A stretch of 64,000 bases of DNA, from contig JABYQQ010000008.1 of assembly GCA_022605405.1 (NCBI GenBank), positions 1,612,001 to 1,676,000 of the forward strand, read 5' to 3'. Source of the stretch: Earliella scabrosa (Eukaryota; Basidiomycota; Agaricomycetes; Polyporales; Polyporaceae). The translations under genes and the position numbers were made by a program. Below the pieces are notes generated by a model. That model was not told the origin of the DNA, ran no database searches, and saw only the letters and a list, made by a program, of their open reading frames with translations. Shown piece by piece: positions 45,602-56,765 of the stretch (position 1 is its first letter; the number at the start of each line of letters is the position of its first letter).

Positions 45602-46479
45602 ATGGATCTTTCGAACTCACATACGACATCATGCGGAGCGGTGGATTCTACTAGGCCCGTTCTCCCGTCTATTCAAGATATACTTGGTGGTTAGTTCACT
45701 TACAGTTCTTAAGGTTGTGGACGCTGAAGGAATACGTCAGCCGAACTAGCGCGACCGGTACCATCAGTTCAAGTGAAAAATCCGTATTCGCAGAGTGTTG
45801 TGTGTTCCTCTTCCGATGCGGGGATTGGGAGCTCCTACAGCTCATGCGAAAAGGTACCGTATGGACATCTAATATACAGATATTTGACTGACGGGACGAG
45901 TCGTGTTCGTACAGTGTCCAAATCTGCCGTATAGGTCTACGCTACCAGATGGTTCGATTGTTTCCACCGATACACGACATGACAGTGCGCATTCGGCGCA
46001 GTCTCTTCAAGCCTATCGGGTTCTTGAATACGACTATGTCCCGCGGACATACCAGAGGCCTCCTCACGACAGTCCTCTGGTGGTTGCACGTTCGTCGGTG
46101 TATAGATTAACGGAGGATGCCGGACCAATCAAACGTCATGTGTGCGGAGAGTGTAGGAAAGCATTTGACAGACCGAGTTCTCTAAAGGTACGACTGTTGT
46201 TTATACTTCGCGACACACTTGCTAATCATTGAATAGATACACATGAACAGTCACACAGGAAATAAACGTAAGTTTTTAGTTCACGAACGTGAGTTACGCT
46301 CAGTGTAGACGACAGCGTTTGTATGCCCAGTACAGTCGTGCCGTCGTCGGTTTAGTGTCAACAGTAACATGCGTCGTCATCTTCGTGGACATGGACTTAC
46401 ATTATGTAGAATGTCGACGCCAGCGGAGGGTTCTCATGACGACGGAGATCGAATGGACAAGACTAGTTATAACCGTTAG
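45602..46479 (+). CDS. C2H2 zinc-finger transcription factor, two fingers
   Basis: The first exon begins MDLSNSHTTSCGAVDSTRPV with LPSIQDIL, a short motif typical of small fungal C2H2 regulators. A middle exon is Ser/Tyr-rich (frame ending YRLTEDAGPIKRHVC). Finger 1: CGECRKAFDRPSSLK joined over intron ~46189-46238 to IHMNSHTGNK. Finger 2, after a second intron, starts PFVCPVQSCRRRFSVNSNMR and continues RHLRGHG. The linker TGNKPF matches the TGEKP consensus. Finger 1 has C2 and H2 split by the intron at the usual site. The protein ends ~25 residues later with a Ser/Asp-rich tail. Exon limits between 45690 and 45900 are uncertain. Confidence 0.7.
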
Positions 46480-46592
46480 GTTTGCTCGATCATGTACAGG
46501 TGAAATCGACTTGTAAGAGAACACGATGTCAAGAGACAAGAGGGCGAGAATGGCAAAAGTCGTATAACCACATGGTAAAGTCCTAGAGCGAA

Positions 46593-47445
46593 TCATCTGT
46601 ACCATACGAAATACTCTCGAACATCATCGACATCCGAGTCTTCGAAGTTAACATAGTCGGGGACGCCAGCACATGCGAGTTTCATGATCAGAACTGTGCC
46701 AGGCCACGGTCGAGGAGGGGGGATTACTCCTTTCGTGAGAGATGCGATGGCGTTGTTAGGAAAAACGTCGTGTGCATACGACTCCAAGCAGAAGAATATG
46801 ATAAACGGAGACAAGAGGAACGATAGGTTTCGTCCGAACTGAAGTAGGAACGAACCGTACGGCTGAATGAAGAACTCCGATAAGACAGGGATGGGAAATG
46901 GGGAGACTGGATTCGTGGTGTTGCGTAACAGACGAACTTGCACGAATTGAGGTGAATCTACGGTTGAAACGGTCAGTGTTTGGGATTAGGATTGTTTTCA
47001 GTGCGCACCTTGTAGGGGATGTGCAAGCATTGCAACAACGGTTGCCACATGCTCTTCAGGGATCGAAGTCGGCAGACTAGGTTTTCCAACCTCGCAGGGA
47101 GAGTTGTTATCTCCCTTATGTGTCGACGAGGCGTCTTGTGCGGAACGCAGCGACTCAAGAACAGCATCTGAGCTCTGCAACGCGGCACCATCGCATGTGT
47201 TACGATGGTTCGGCCAGTCCTGATGTAGAAGTATGAATCATCCGAATGTGAAGATCGAGGAGTTAACGCACCGCGAGGAAATCTTGAGGGGAGCAGTATG
47301 GCGGTCCGTTGATACATCGAGCGCAGTGAAACAATGAAGCAGTACCGCAGACAGTACAAGGAGGTAGTTCAGTCATCCGCAACGCGGTGAGCGGGTGGGG
47401 AGTGTCGTGCATGGAAGCAGAGGAATCAGATATCAGAGACGACAT
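46593..47445 (-). CDS. MYND zinc-finger protein
   Basis: Exons 47445-47272, 47219-47009, 46957-46593 join in phase to 249 residues. The MYND ligands are spread over the first intron: PPCTVCGTASLFHCARCING, PYCSPQD, then DWPNHRNTCDGA. The C-terminal part has FFIQPYGSFLLQFGRN, FPNNAIASLTKG, PPPRPWPGTVLIMKLA and DYVNFEDSDVDDVREYF, a region seen after MYND in other agaricomycete proteins but of unknown function. A different subfamily from the MYND gene at 14.2 kb. The start could also be at 47514 or at MTELPPC. Confidence 0.75.
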
Positions 47446-48436
47446 GATCTCGACGACAGGGTAGGCGTACGATAGGTCGACCTCTGTATTTAAGGGGACG
47501 TCGACAAGATACATCGATTATCGCGCATAGATGACTTCAGTCGTCGTGTGCTTTTGACACGGTCTGAGATGGAGTGCGGGAACTTGCGTTGCGTTGGTAA
47601 AGTTCGTGGGTAAAGACGCTGCTGTCCGATGTACGGCCAAACCTTAAAAAGGATTGTTCCCACGACTTTGGTTGGTGCGGTGCTAATAACGAACAGTCTG
47701 ACGGTAACGAGCTGCTGTGAATTGATAACGAATCGATGGACAGTAGGTGGGAAACGGTGAAGCAACGAACGTACGAGATCGTGTTAGTTTGGCGACCGAT
47801 GTATATAGAACTACGTGTTCTTTACATAGTATTCAAGACGCGATGGAAGACTGTATCACGCGAAGTGTATTTTCAAGAAGATGAACTCCACACTTTTGCA
47901 ATTACGTCCACAGTTTGGTGCTTCTTCTTCGTGAGAGTACGAATGTACACTTTCATGTCTGTGTTTCGTGATGCTAGACGTGATGTGAAATATCCTGTCG
48001 GTTTCCTTTCAAACTGGCGTCTGGAACGTGAAGCATTAGGTTGTGCGGTTTAGAAAGAGAGCTCACAAATGCAGTCTTCCAATGTGAACGATGTGGTATA
48101 TACACTCATTACGCTCGAACATCCGTTGTCGACGGGGACCTCGGTCTTGCCTTATTTGTGATGATTGAACCGTCTTCGCCGTTCCAGCGGTAGGTGTTAA
48201 CTATTTGGCATACGTGGACTGTTGCAGCAATGCAGACGACTGGTTTCATAATGGCACTTCATCGTACATTGAATGACGTAGACATAGGCAAGGTACAACG
48301 AGGATAGAGGATACGAGGAATCGAGAGCAGCGTCAGTTACGGCGGAATGCTGTACAACAGTAATCAGCGCGTTGAATCGAGACGACAGTATTAAAACAAA
48401 CATTGGTCAGACTTGTGATTTTTGCGGAACGAATGG
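47446..48436. other. gap without a supported gene
   Basis: A 105-codon plus-strand frame at 47736-48053 (MDSRWETVKQRTYEIVLVW...) is open but has no motif. Otherwise short frames only. Confidence 0.35.
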
Positions 48437-49317
48437 CTAAGCCGTGAAAAACATGATATCGTCTTCATCATCCGTCGCGTCGTTGTTATCATCAGGCTGA
48501 GAGTGATTGTCGTCGTTGTCGACAGGGCCCTTTAAGACCGACGTCGCACGTTCGATGATCTCCGTACCCTTGATCAACGCCTCCATCGCTTCGAACACCA
48601 GCGCATGAGTGGATGGGGAGAGACAGGACAGTGCGTGATGGAAATCGGTCGAGTCTGCGATGGCTCTCCAATCGCGATGTCCAGTCTCGGTCCGCCACGT
48701 GAGCCAAGGCGAGTTGGGACGCAGAAGTTCGTTCGCGATGGTGGTGTGATTGGTGAGAGTGTCGTTTGAGGTTGTCGATGACAACGTAGTGGTGTGCGGC
48801 CACTCTACACCGGAAGGGATCGCGAGGATGTTCTTAGAGCGAGCTTCATCATATTCAAAGCATATTGGGTGGTCTTCATAACCTTTCGCCTTGATCTCTA
48901 CGTCGTGTCAGCAGTGTGAAGAACAGGTGTGATCTATCACGTACTGGTGTACCACGAGCACTCGACTGTATCTTGATTGAAACACGACAGACATCTCCAG
49001 GTCGAGAGGTTGGTGGCCTCGCAGGACGAGCCTCTTGCCGAGCAAGCGTCGCATTGATCGACGTGGATCTCAAGTAGATCGACGAATAACTCCGGGGTTG
49101 CGTATTGTGCACGAAGCAGAGCGGGGAATACTGGTACGGCCCCTCCGAGAGAACGATACATGTTGACGATAGGGTGAAGATCAGGATGCAAGGAAGACAG
49201 TGGAATGTTGAACGTGGAATTGCCGGTGTTGCTGTTGAATGTCATGGTGGGTGTAGACGAAAGAGGTGGTTGGAATTGGGAGACGTATGAACGTGCGAGC
49301 GCGTACGCCCTTTTCAT
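48437..49317 (-). CDS. Zn-cluster-like (CX2CX6C...CX2CX6C) protein, paralog of the one at 29.1-30.0 kb
   Basis: Exons 49317-48945 and 48897-48437 (phase 1 join), 277 residues. It shares with the 29.1-kb gene PLSSLHPDLHPIVNMYRSLG, VPVFPALLRAQYATPELF, the six-Cys block CDACSARGSSC ... WRCLSCFNQDTVECSWYT and, after the intron, KGYEDHPICFEYDE and AIPSGVEWPHTT. The Cys spacing is C-2-C-6-C-9-C-2-C-7-C. The C-terminus has a helical segment (HALVFEAMEALIKGTEIIER) and an acidic Asp/Asn-rich end. The intron site after the cluster is conserved between the two genes although the sequences differ at more than half the positions. The start may instead be the ATG of MTFNSNTGNS at ~49245. Confidence 0.72.
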
Positions 49318-51750
49318 GTTACGTCAGCTGTCTCGCGTGCTTCGGATCAGCATTTGAGCGGAGCTTACACGGGCAAAGACGGGAACGCGTTCGTCTTTGA
49401 ATATAATTCTAAAGGTTTCGGGAAGATCTATCAGTACGCTAAACTTGTTTGATATTATACTTCATAGCAGTTGATGAACGTCTGGAGAGCAGTCGACTAC
49501 ATCGATACAGCTAAGTATTAATGTGGAGTCTTAAGTTTACCCGTGTAATTTGAACTGGCTACTTACGGTCAAAGTGAATTAGTTATCCGCTTTAACGCCT
49601 GGCCTCCCGTAACGCGCCAACTCCGGTTATCACCGAAACGTTGATCTCCGCTTGAATGTCTCAATGCACGCTGACAGGAACTTCGCCACCTGGTCGTCTA
49701 TCGTGTTCCTTCCCCGCGGTCGTTTGCCATCTGCCTTGCGTTTCGGTCTGGATGCTGCTTGAGCGCCAACTGAAGCTATCTATCACAACAGCTCGGATAT
49801 CCTGATCCAGCTGACAATCTGTGTCTGAGGCTTAGATTACGGGTGACGACGTTACCCAGGAATAGCATACATCATTTCAACTCCCGTCGCACCCGCGCAT
49901 ACAAGCGCTTACGCTCACACGTCCAGTTTCTTGGGCGGGTGTCTGATGGGCTGTCGAATGGAGTAGACGCGTCTGTGCCTTCGCAGGGCAGGAAGTTTTG
50001 TAGGATTGAAGGACAGGGGGAGGAAAACGTGAGTATAGCCAGTGTCCTAGATGCTTCCGCGAGCTTCGTTAACGTGTTTCATCCGCAGCGTAACCTCTCT
50101 CAGTTGTCTGACGCGTCATAGAGAAGTGGAGGAAACCCCAGGTGAGTCGGTTTAGTCGTCTATTCCTCGCATTAATTGTCAGCCCAACCCCTCTGCTCTA
50201 TCTACCGACGACATGTTCGTGTCTTTCCCAGACACGTCTTTTGCCTGTGCGTCATCAGTTAACTCTTTCGTCCGCACGTTACGTCAGTGGATACCAGACG
50301 AAGTCAACATCGTTGGCACCAAAGCGGGCATGAAGTCATGACGGATGTATTTCGGCCGACGTTAGCAGTTCTTCGATCTGGGACTTCAATATCGCCTCGG
50401 TGACATGTGCACCTTCAGCCTTCGTGGGCATTTTCAGCCTCGGAACGTGCTTGATGCTGTTATGCATACTCGACGCACCTTCCGCTGTGTGACCCTCTCT
50501 ATGTATCTGTCAGCTGGGCTCGAGTGATGTGGAGGATAGGGGCATGGCGGACTCCGGCTGTCTACCTGGGAAGTAAACGACTATGCTTTACGCACTCCTT
50601 CTTTCAGGTCCACACCGCTCTCTTCCCTCCGAGCTGGGTCTCCTGTTCCTCATGACCTGTCATCCACTTCAGTCACCGCTGTTCTGTCTCGATGAACCGA
50701 CGAGCACTTTTGCTGCATTTGTAATAGGTGCTCGACGTGTTTCCGCTGGTGCCAAGCGGTCTCTTGCCTACGCGAATCGTCTGTGGCCCGTGTGAGGTGT
50801 ATCTTCATCTGTGATCGCGCCAAGGCTTTGTCGGCAGGCCGTACGAGTTCTCCGCACGTCTACACCCGGTAGTATGAGTATGTAATATTCGATTCCATTG
50901 AAATTATCCAGCCGACGTCTGACGGCAGTAAGAAAAGCATCAAACAATAAAACATCAAGTGAAGTATTGTATATGGGGCTTCAGAACAGCCTGGCAGGAG
51001 ATGGAGATGAGATATCCGAGCGAGGCCGACTGCAAATGTTTGAAGCTAGAGGATGTGCTGTACAATGCATTTCGCGATAGAATGGAACATTGGAGCGATG
51101 AAGTAATGATACGACGTATAGCGGAGAGGATAGATCGGAAGTGAGAGCGGCGCGAAATATTAGAGACTTCGAGAGGCGGGAGTTAAGTGCGCGGTAGAGT
51201 GTGAAGTACTATAGGAGAAGGCCACGCTATTCGAGGGATGTCTGGTGGTGAGGTGAATGCGTAGCTGTCTTTTACCAGATCTAAACCGCTCACTTCAAGC
51301 GTATTAACAGATACAAGCGGCTATCGGCGTCGTGTAAGTGTGGACGGAGTACCGAAATACGTATACAACAAGTAAGAGCGGAGGACGCAACAATATCAAG
51401 AAATGCTCGTCAAGTGTATGTAGAACGCGACTGTGTAGTTCCGTGGCAGAACGCCTCTTATTGTATCGATACGTATAGTAACAAACGTACAATAGAATAC
51501 CGGTCAGAATAACTGAAGAGCGTTACTTTTCGTACTATTCGTCCAGTGCGATGTAGTCTTATCACGGTTTGGTTGTTGTGTTGAAAGATGAACGGACGGA
51601 TTTAACTCCATTGCGCAATTCTACCGCTGGTGACGGCGATGCATCGAGTCAGATACGATAAGATCGAGGTGCAAGGACTCACTTTCATACGAAATGCTGT
51701 TAGCCGTACGCGTAACAATATTCGATAGAGCGCTATTCTTCCTCTTACGT
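49318..51750. other. gap; possible decayed gene at 49843-50330 (plus)
   Basis: 49850-50800 is more G+C-rich than its surroundings. It has a 92-codon frame (RRTRAYKRLRSHVQFLGRVS; RKFCRIEGQGEENVSIAS) and a later spliceable stretch (WIPDEVNIVGTKAGMKS) without a recognised family, so it may be a remnant from elsewhere. 50880-51750 shows nothing. Confidence 0.3.
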
Positions 51751-52904
51751 CTATAAGGACCAGATTGCGTTCGAGGACGCTATATCGAACACGATGAGTA
51801 ACCTATATACACATCGAAGTTGTTCATCGCAGACCTTCCTAGGTTGATCCTCCGCTGCAGTAAACTCCGTATTGTGTGCCTGCGCACACAGCGTCCAATA
51901 ATTAGACGCACCGTATGCAGTCATGAATGGCGAGAGTGAGTGAGCGGAATCGTGAACGTGGGATTGAAACGTCGCTGGTAATAAACGGCTGGAGCTGGCG
52001 GTGGACGGCGTCGGTAACGCAACGGCTACACTCGCCGATGAATCATCTAAGTTGTCGCGGATGGAACATGGAACGGTCTCGCGCCTGCAAGATGAAGGTA
52101 GATCCGCATGATCTGCTAGGTATCGATAGTCCGATTAGGTTAGTGGTAAGATTACAAGATCGATATGCCACACACCAACATCAACCGATAGATGTGGTTT
52201 CCGACCATTGATCTCTGCAGGGGACAGCATGATGTAGTTGCGAACGGGCTGATCGCATGACGGAGAAGAATCGATTTCGTCTACGTTTGCAAAGTAGTCG
52301 ACACTGGGATGGTGCTGAAAGAGGCTGAAAATCACCTATGGCCCATACACGATGACTGATAGTCACTCACCACTGACGGACGCACGACTTCATTTGCACG
52401 AGGATCGAAAATACTCGGGTCGAGACCACGCTGGTATGATACAGGGTAGTCGAGGTGTAGGGTTGGCCTAGTGACATTCGCAGATGCATTTGCAAGAGAA
52501 GTACGACAATAATGCATGCTCGCCATGCGGATTTGATCGGCAATCGTATCACCGTACGACGTTGAATCATGACGTCTATCCTGCGCATGATCAAATATTG
52601 CAATACAGCGGATTGTATACGACGATGACTTACTCCCGCATGTACCCCCGTATTCAAGAAGCTGATGGTCGGATCCACATTGAAGCATCCTTTGGTAGCG
52701 AGCATAGGTTTGGGGGAAGCGATGTCGGACGAATAGCCGCTTGAAATGCCTGGGAAGGTATTCGTTGTAGGGGATGTTACGGCGGATATATCGCCGTCGG
52801 ACTAACCCGTAATAGATGAGATGATTTATGAACGAGAGAGACGTAACGACATACCGCGGCACTTTCCGGACATTCGATATAACCTTCTCCCGAAATCGCG
52901 ACAT
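51751..52904 (-). CDS. unrecognised multi-exon gene
   Basis: Three stretches join in phase on the minus strand: the frame ending DPSIFDPRANEVVRPSV (to ~52379), an exon HHPSVDYFANVDEIDSSPSC ... PAEINGRKPHLSVD (~52323-52189) and, after an intron with a CTAAC branch-like site, a ~120-codon frame (PSSCRRETVPCSIRDNLDDS ... ASNYWTLCAQAHNTEFTA) ending at 51751. The composition is Ser/Asp-rich and protein-like but no domain is recognised. The 5' end (MSRFREKVISNVRKVPR) may contain another intron. Confidence 0.35.
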
Positions 52905-54932
52905 TTTGTTCAGATTCGTCGCTTGTTGTGAGAGAAGATAATGAGTCGGGGGATGGCTAGAACGCTGATTATTACTATATGCGACAGATCGAGTTCTGTA
53001 GACTGAGACTTACCAAACTACGGTATGCCATGGTTACGATGGCTTGCCCAAGGTCGAGTGGAGGGTGTTGGTCGAAAGGCAACGACAAGTTTGAAGAGCG
53101 GTGAAACGCTCTGGTGTAAACTTGAAAGATGTGGTAATATAAGAGGAAGGTGCAGGGAATGATAACATCAAATTCTAACTCGAGTGGTCTGCGGACTTCC
53201 AGAACGTGTCAATATGTTTAAAACCGTCTGGTACATCGTTCATTCTCTACACGCATGGTCACCTGATCGTGGTAGGCACGGAAGAGGTAGAGAAACGGCA
53301 GCAATGTTGTGGATTATGCTATAAGCTCGTCAGCCCAAACGTAGCATGAAGACGTCTCGTATATGGAATGTGGATTGCTCGATTCTGCAATACAGATCCT
53401 GCAAAGGAGCGTTTGGAGGTGCGTGACGGTATACTGTGAGGGTTTGATCGCATTGTGTACGCGATGATCTTTAGCAGGCCTGCAAGGGACAGATTTCACC
53501 GTGGGTATTAGTGAATTGTTCGCTAATGATCGTTATTGTCACCTACATCTTGGATAGGGTACGATGAAGAACGCAGACCCTGGGTTGGCGCTCCGCGGAG
53601 CTAGACTTCCGAAGAACATGTCCAGGTGGGAGAATGCTGTCCAATAGACATACGGTGAAGAAGGGTGAAGATATGGAAGCAATACTGATCGCAGTCCTTC
53701 GTGAGCATGAGAATTTTGACAGCTTGCGCAGTGGCATCAGAGATGTTGAATAAACGCATCGTAAACTGATGGTGATGCGTTGTATATGATATGTAGGTGT
53801 GCCCATCGATCTGACGAAAGACCGCTTTAACTAGGAAGGACTGATCTTGATATGTGATAAATATGATACCATCGGTTAGACGATGGAAACATTCAGCGCT
53901 TGTTTCTGCGTGCACTGTTGTTATTGCCAAATGTACGGTCAGCGTGCGGTTGGTATGTGTATAAAGGATGTACCATTATCATGATGAAGACACGTACGAT
54001 GTCTGTCAAGACAGTAGACACCAGATAGGAGGTAAGACACAGGACTAAGATAATACCTCTCACGTTAAGGGTCCGTCCGGGTGCAATAGATGCGATATGG
54101 AAATACAGAACAGAGACCGCATCGAATGGTGTTATCAGAACCTCGGAACAATGGGAAGTAGCAGGCAATTTATAGATGATCGGATTGAGTAGGGGAATGC
54201 ATATTGGAAGGTGCGGATTATGTAGCATTCGTTCGTGGGAATTTGATGAGAACTATAGAAGCACGAAGGCATAGGTCTACGAATTTTGGAGTTTGCGAAT
54301 GTTCTGATGATCAATAGATGCACTCGAGGGAACGTGTGAACATCATAGACTACCCCACGTCTACAACATGATGGTTCTAGACGAGGTTTGTGTACATCTC
54401 AGTTGATTTAGTATCGCGATACAGTTCAACATTTTCACTGGTTTCACGGCGGGAGATGATATAGCTACGGCACATGTGGGTTTTACATACATGGAGGCAT
54501 CATATGCAGTCTACTATAACATATTACATTCGTTGTCCGGCCGGATTAACGTAGTGCAATGCACGCGATAGGTTGAATACGATGCAGCGTGCGGATCCAC
54601 AGGACGTTATCTAGTTCACTGCTACGCCAACAACAGGGAAGACTGTTCATCGAAATAGCGTATAAATTTCTTACTTCACGTATTGTACAGCACTTTATAA
54701 GACGTACAAACGACCGCAGCACGATCTGCTCGAGCCTGTAATCGCAGGTGATGTAACTACAGTGAGTAAATAGCGTGTATCGATGCACGCCGTATTCTCC
54801 GAACGAGATATAAGTGTACAGTTCAAGGTCAAACGATTCGGAAACTACACAATACTACGACATCACATACAAGACGGTTTGACATCACAATACAAATTCA
54901 TGAGAACAACCTGCACTACACAACGCGACGCA
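52905..54932. other. gap without a supported gene
   Basis: A+T-rich. The minus-strand frame 53601-53930 (ECFHRLTDGIIFITYQDQSF) is protein-like but isolated. Nothing else was identified. Confidence 0.35.
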
Positions 54933-56095
54933 CTAGGTTTCCACAAGTACATCAGAAGCAGCGAAACCGTATCGATAGTCACCGACAGGTCGCTCGAAAA
55001 AGTTAGCCTTCACTCCGACGCCGATAGCCTCCATGAATGCAAACTGGAGAACGGGTAGATTTCAGCAACGAGTCATCCCCAATCAGAAGCTGACACCTAC
55101 GGGATTCTTCTTGTTGTAGAACGTGGGACAGCCGAACCTGTCGAGGAGCACGTCCGCGATGTGTTCAATATAGTCACCCATAAGGGCAGAGTTCATCCCC
55201 GTCAGTGGACCGGGGAGCGCGGCTGAAGACAGTCAGCAGGTAACGTCGCGTACGCATTGGAAGCCTACCGGTGAAGAAGGTCTTCTCGATCTTGACAGCG
55301 TCTTGAACCATGTTCGAAATCATCCACGAAGAGACCCCTCCTCCGAGTTCATGGTACATCAGACATGCAAACGAAACGTGCGAGCCTTCGTCTCGAGCTA
55401 TCATGACGTTGGTCTGAACGAGACCAGGCATGAGACCCCTGCTCTTCAACCAATATATTGCCGCAAAGGAGGATGAGAAGAAAATTCCCTCAATGATGGC
55501 GAAAGCGACGAGGCGGGTGGTGAGAGACGCGGTCTTGTCTTCGATCCACTTCCGGCTCCACTCCGCCTTGGACAAAATGGCCGGGTTCTTCTCTACCGAA
55601 CTGAAGATAGCTTCTTGTTCCTGTGAATCCGGAAGAAGTTCCATCACGATTCGACTATAAACTTCGCTGTGGACGTTCTCCCTGAAACGTATGTCAGTTC
55701 TGTAACTGCCGTCAAATGGACTAACCCACATCATGAGTTGTACGCCGTAGAAACAGCGAGCTTCAGGCAACGTAACCTCCGAACAGAAGCGTTGGGCAAG
55801 GTTTTCGACGATTATCCCGTCAGCTGCCGTAAAATACGCCAGGATAGTCGATATAAAGCTGCGCTCATCCTCCAGTAGCTTGCTCGACCACTGGTCACGA
55901 TCGACCGTGAGGTCGATGTCTGATGCCGTCCAGATAGACGATTGCGCCGCCTCATACGCAGCCCACAACTGCAAGCAGATCAGTCCGACAAGTTCATCGA
56001 GAGATGTATACAAACGACAGCACCTTAGGACGTCTAATAGGAAGAAGAACGTAACGCGAGCGATAGTCGATGACGTCGGGAGACGGAGAAGACAT
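54933..56095 (-). CDS. RNR2: ribonucleoside-diphosphate reductase small subunit (class Ia, R2)
   Basis: Carries the di-iron/tyrosyl radical that starts catalysis in the large subunit (gene at 30.9-34.4 kb). Exons 56095-56024, 55968-55730, 55681-55269, 55222-55101, 55043-54933 sum to 319 codons, all in phase. Start MSSPSPDVIDYRSRYVLLPI, then AYEAAQSSIWTASDIDL, FTAADGIIVENLAQRF (Asp and Glu ligands), LPEARCFYG (Glu ligand and radical Tyr), ENVHSEVYS (His), VAFAIIEGIFFSSSF (Glu), IARDEGSHVSFAC (Glu, His), then ALPGPLTGMNSALMGDYIEH, YNKKNPFAFMEAIGVGV and ANFFERPVGDY. All iron ligands and the radical Tyr are present. The C-terminal end is VLVET rather than the usual terminal Phe used to dock on R1; an extra exon may have been missed. 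Shorter than typical R2 (~400) by its N-terminal extension. Confidence 0.93.
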
Positions 56096-56504
56096 TGTGG
56101 AAAGATTCGGTTGAGGTTCATGAGACAGACGTAGTGGACGAAAGAGGTATTTGTAGGGAAGCAGTATAAGGTTTGAATACGGCTGATTTAATCACGCGTG
56201 GTGGAAATGAAAGAGCATTACGCGGCAACCTATCAGGACGGTACTGGACCATGGATGGAACGACTACTATGGATGACAACAGATGGACGAGGTGGGAGGT
56301 TGTCGTAGAACATCATCACGACTTACTCGTTGTGTTGATATACACCGCACACGCTCATAGTGATGGTATGTTGCATTGTTTAGACGCGGAAAAACGACTA
56401 TATAAACATTATCCAACCGTACGCGTGCGATGTTGCAGTCGAATCAATGTCGTCCGTACACGCGTTAGACACATTTGCTTCGGATATCGAAGCTGTGATA
56501 GATC
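56096..56504. promoter_or_regulatory. divergent intergenic region between RNR small subunit and Helitron transposase
   Basis: About 400 bases between divergently transcribed genes. The 111-codon plus-strand frame here lacks features. No Helitron 5' TC end could be fixed. Confidence 0.35.
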
Positions 56505-56757
56505 ATGAGCGAATCGTTCTATCACAATGTAAGAGCAGTAGTTGCTGTTTGGGCTCGGTTGTTGAATCTAATTGTATTTTTGATAGGTGAGACAGGACCC
56601 ATTGCAGGGCCGTCACATAATACTTTCGAGCAGTCTAACGATGTAGAAAGTAAGGTTTCGCTCGACGTACGTACAATCGACGATGTTGACCATGACACAG
56701 TTGTTCATATCGCGTTGAGCAATAAACTGATTGCGACGGACGACATCATCGTCGGTG
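56505..56757 (+). CDS. possible 5' exons of the Helitron transposase gene
   Basis: MSESFYHN is followed by a GTAAGA donor (56529) and a TTTTTGATAG acceptor (~56586), then an acidic exon (GETGPIAGPSHNTFEQSNDV ... DDVDHDTVVHIALSNKLIAT) ending near a GTGCGT donor at ~56756. This fits a spliced leader exon pair in front of the main transposase frame, but the join was not resolved. Confidence 0.35.
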
Positions 56758-56765
56758 CGTGATGA

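Noticed and set aside
55101..55110. RNR small subunit ending NPVGVSF
   Set aside because: The GTAGGT at 55100 is a donor; removing a 57-nt intron restores NPFAFMEAIG and ANFFERPVGDY, the expected R2 continuation.
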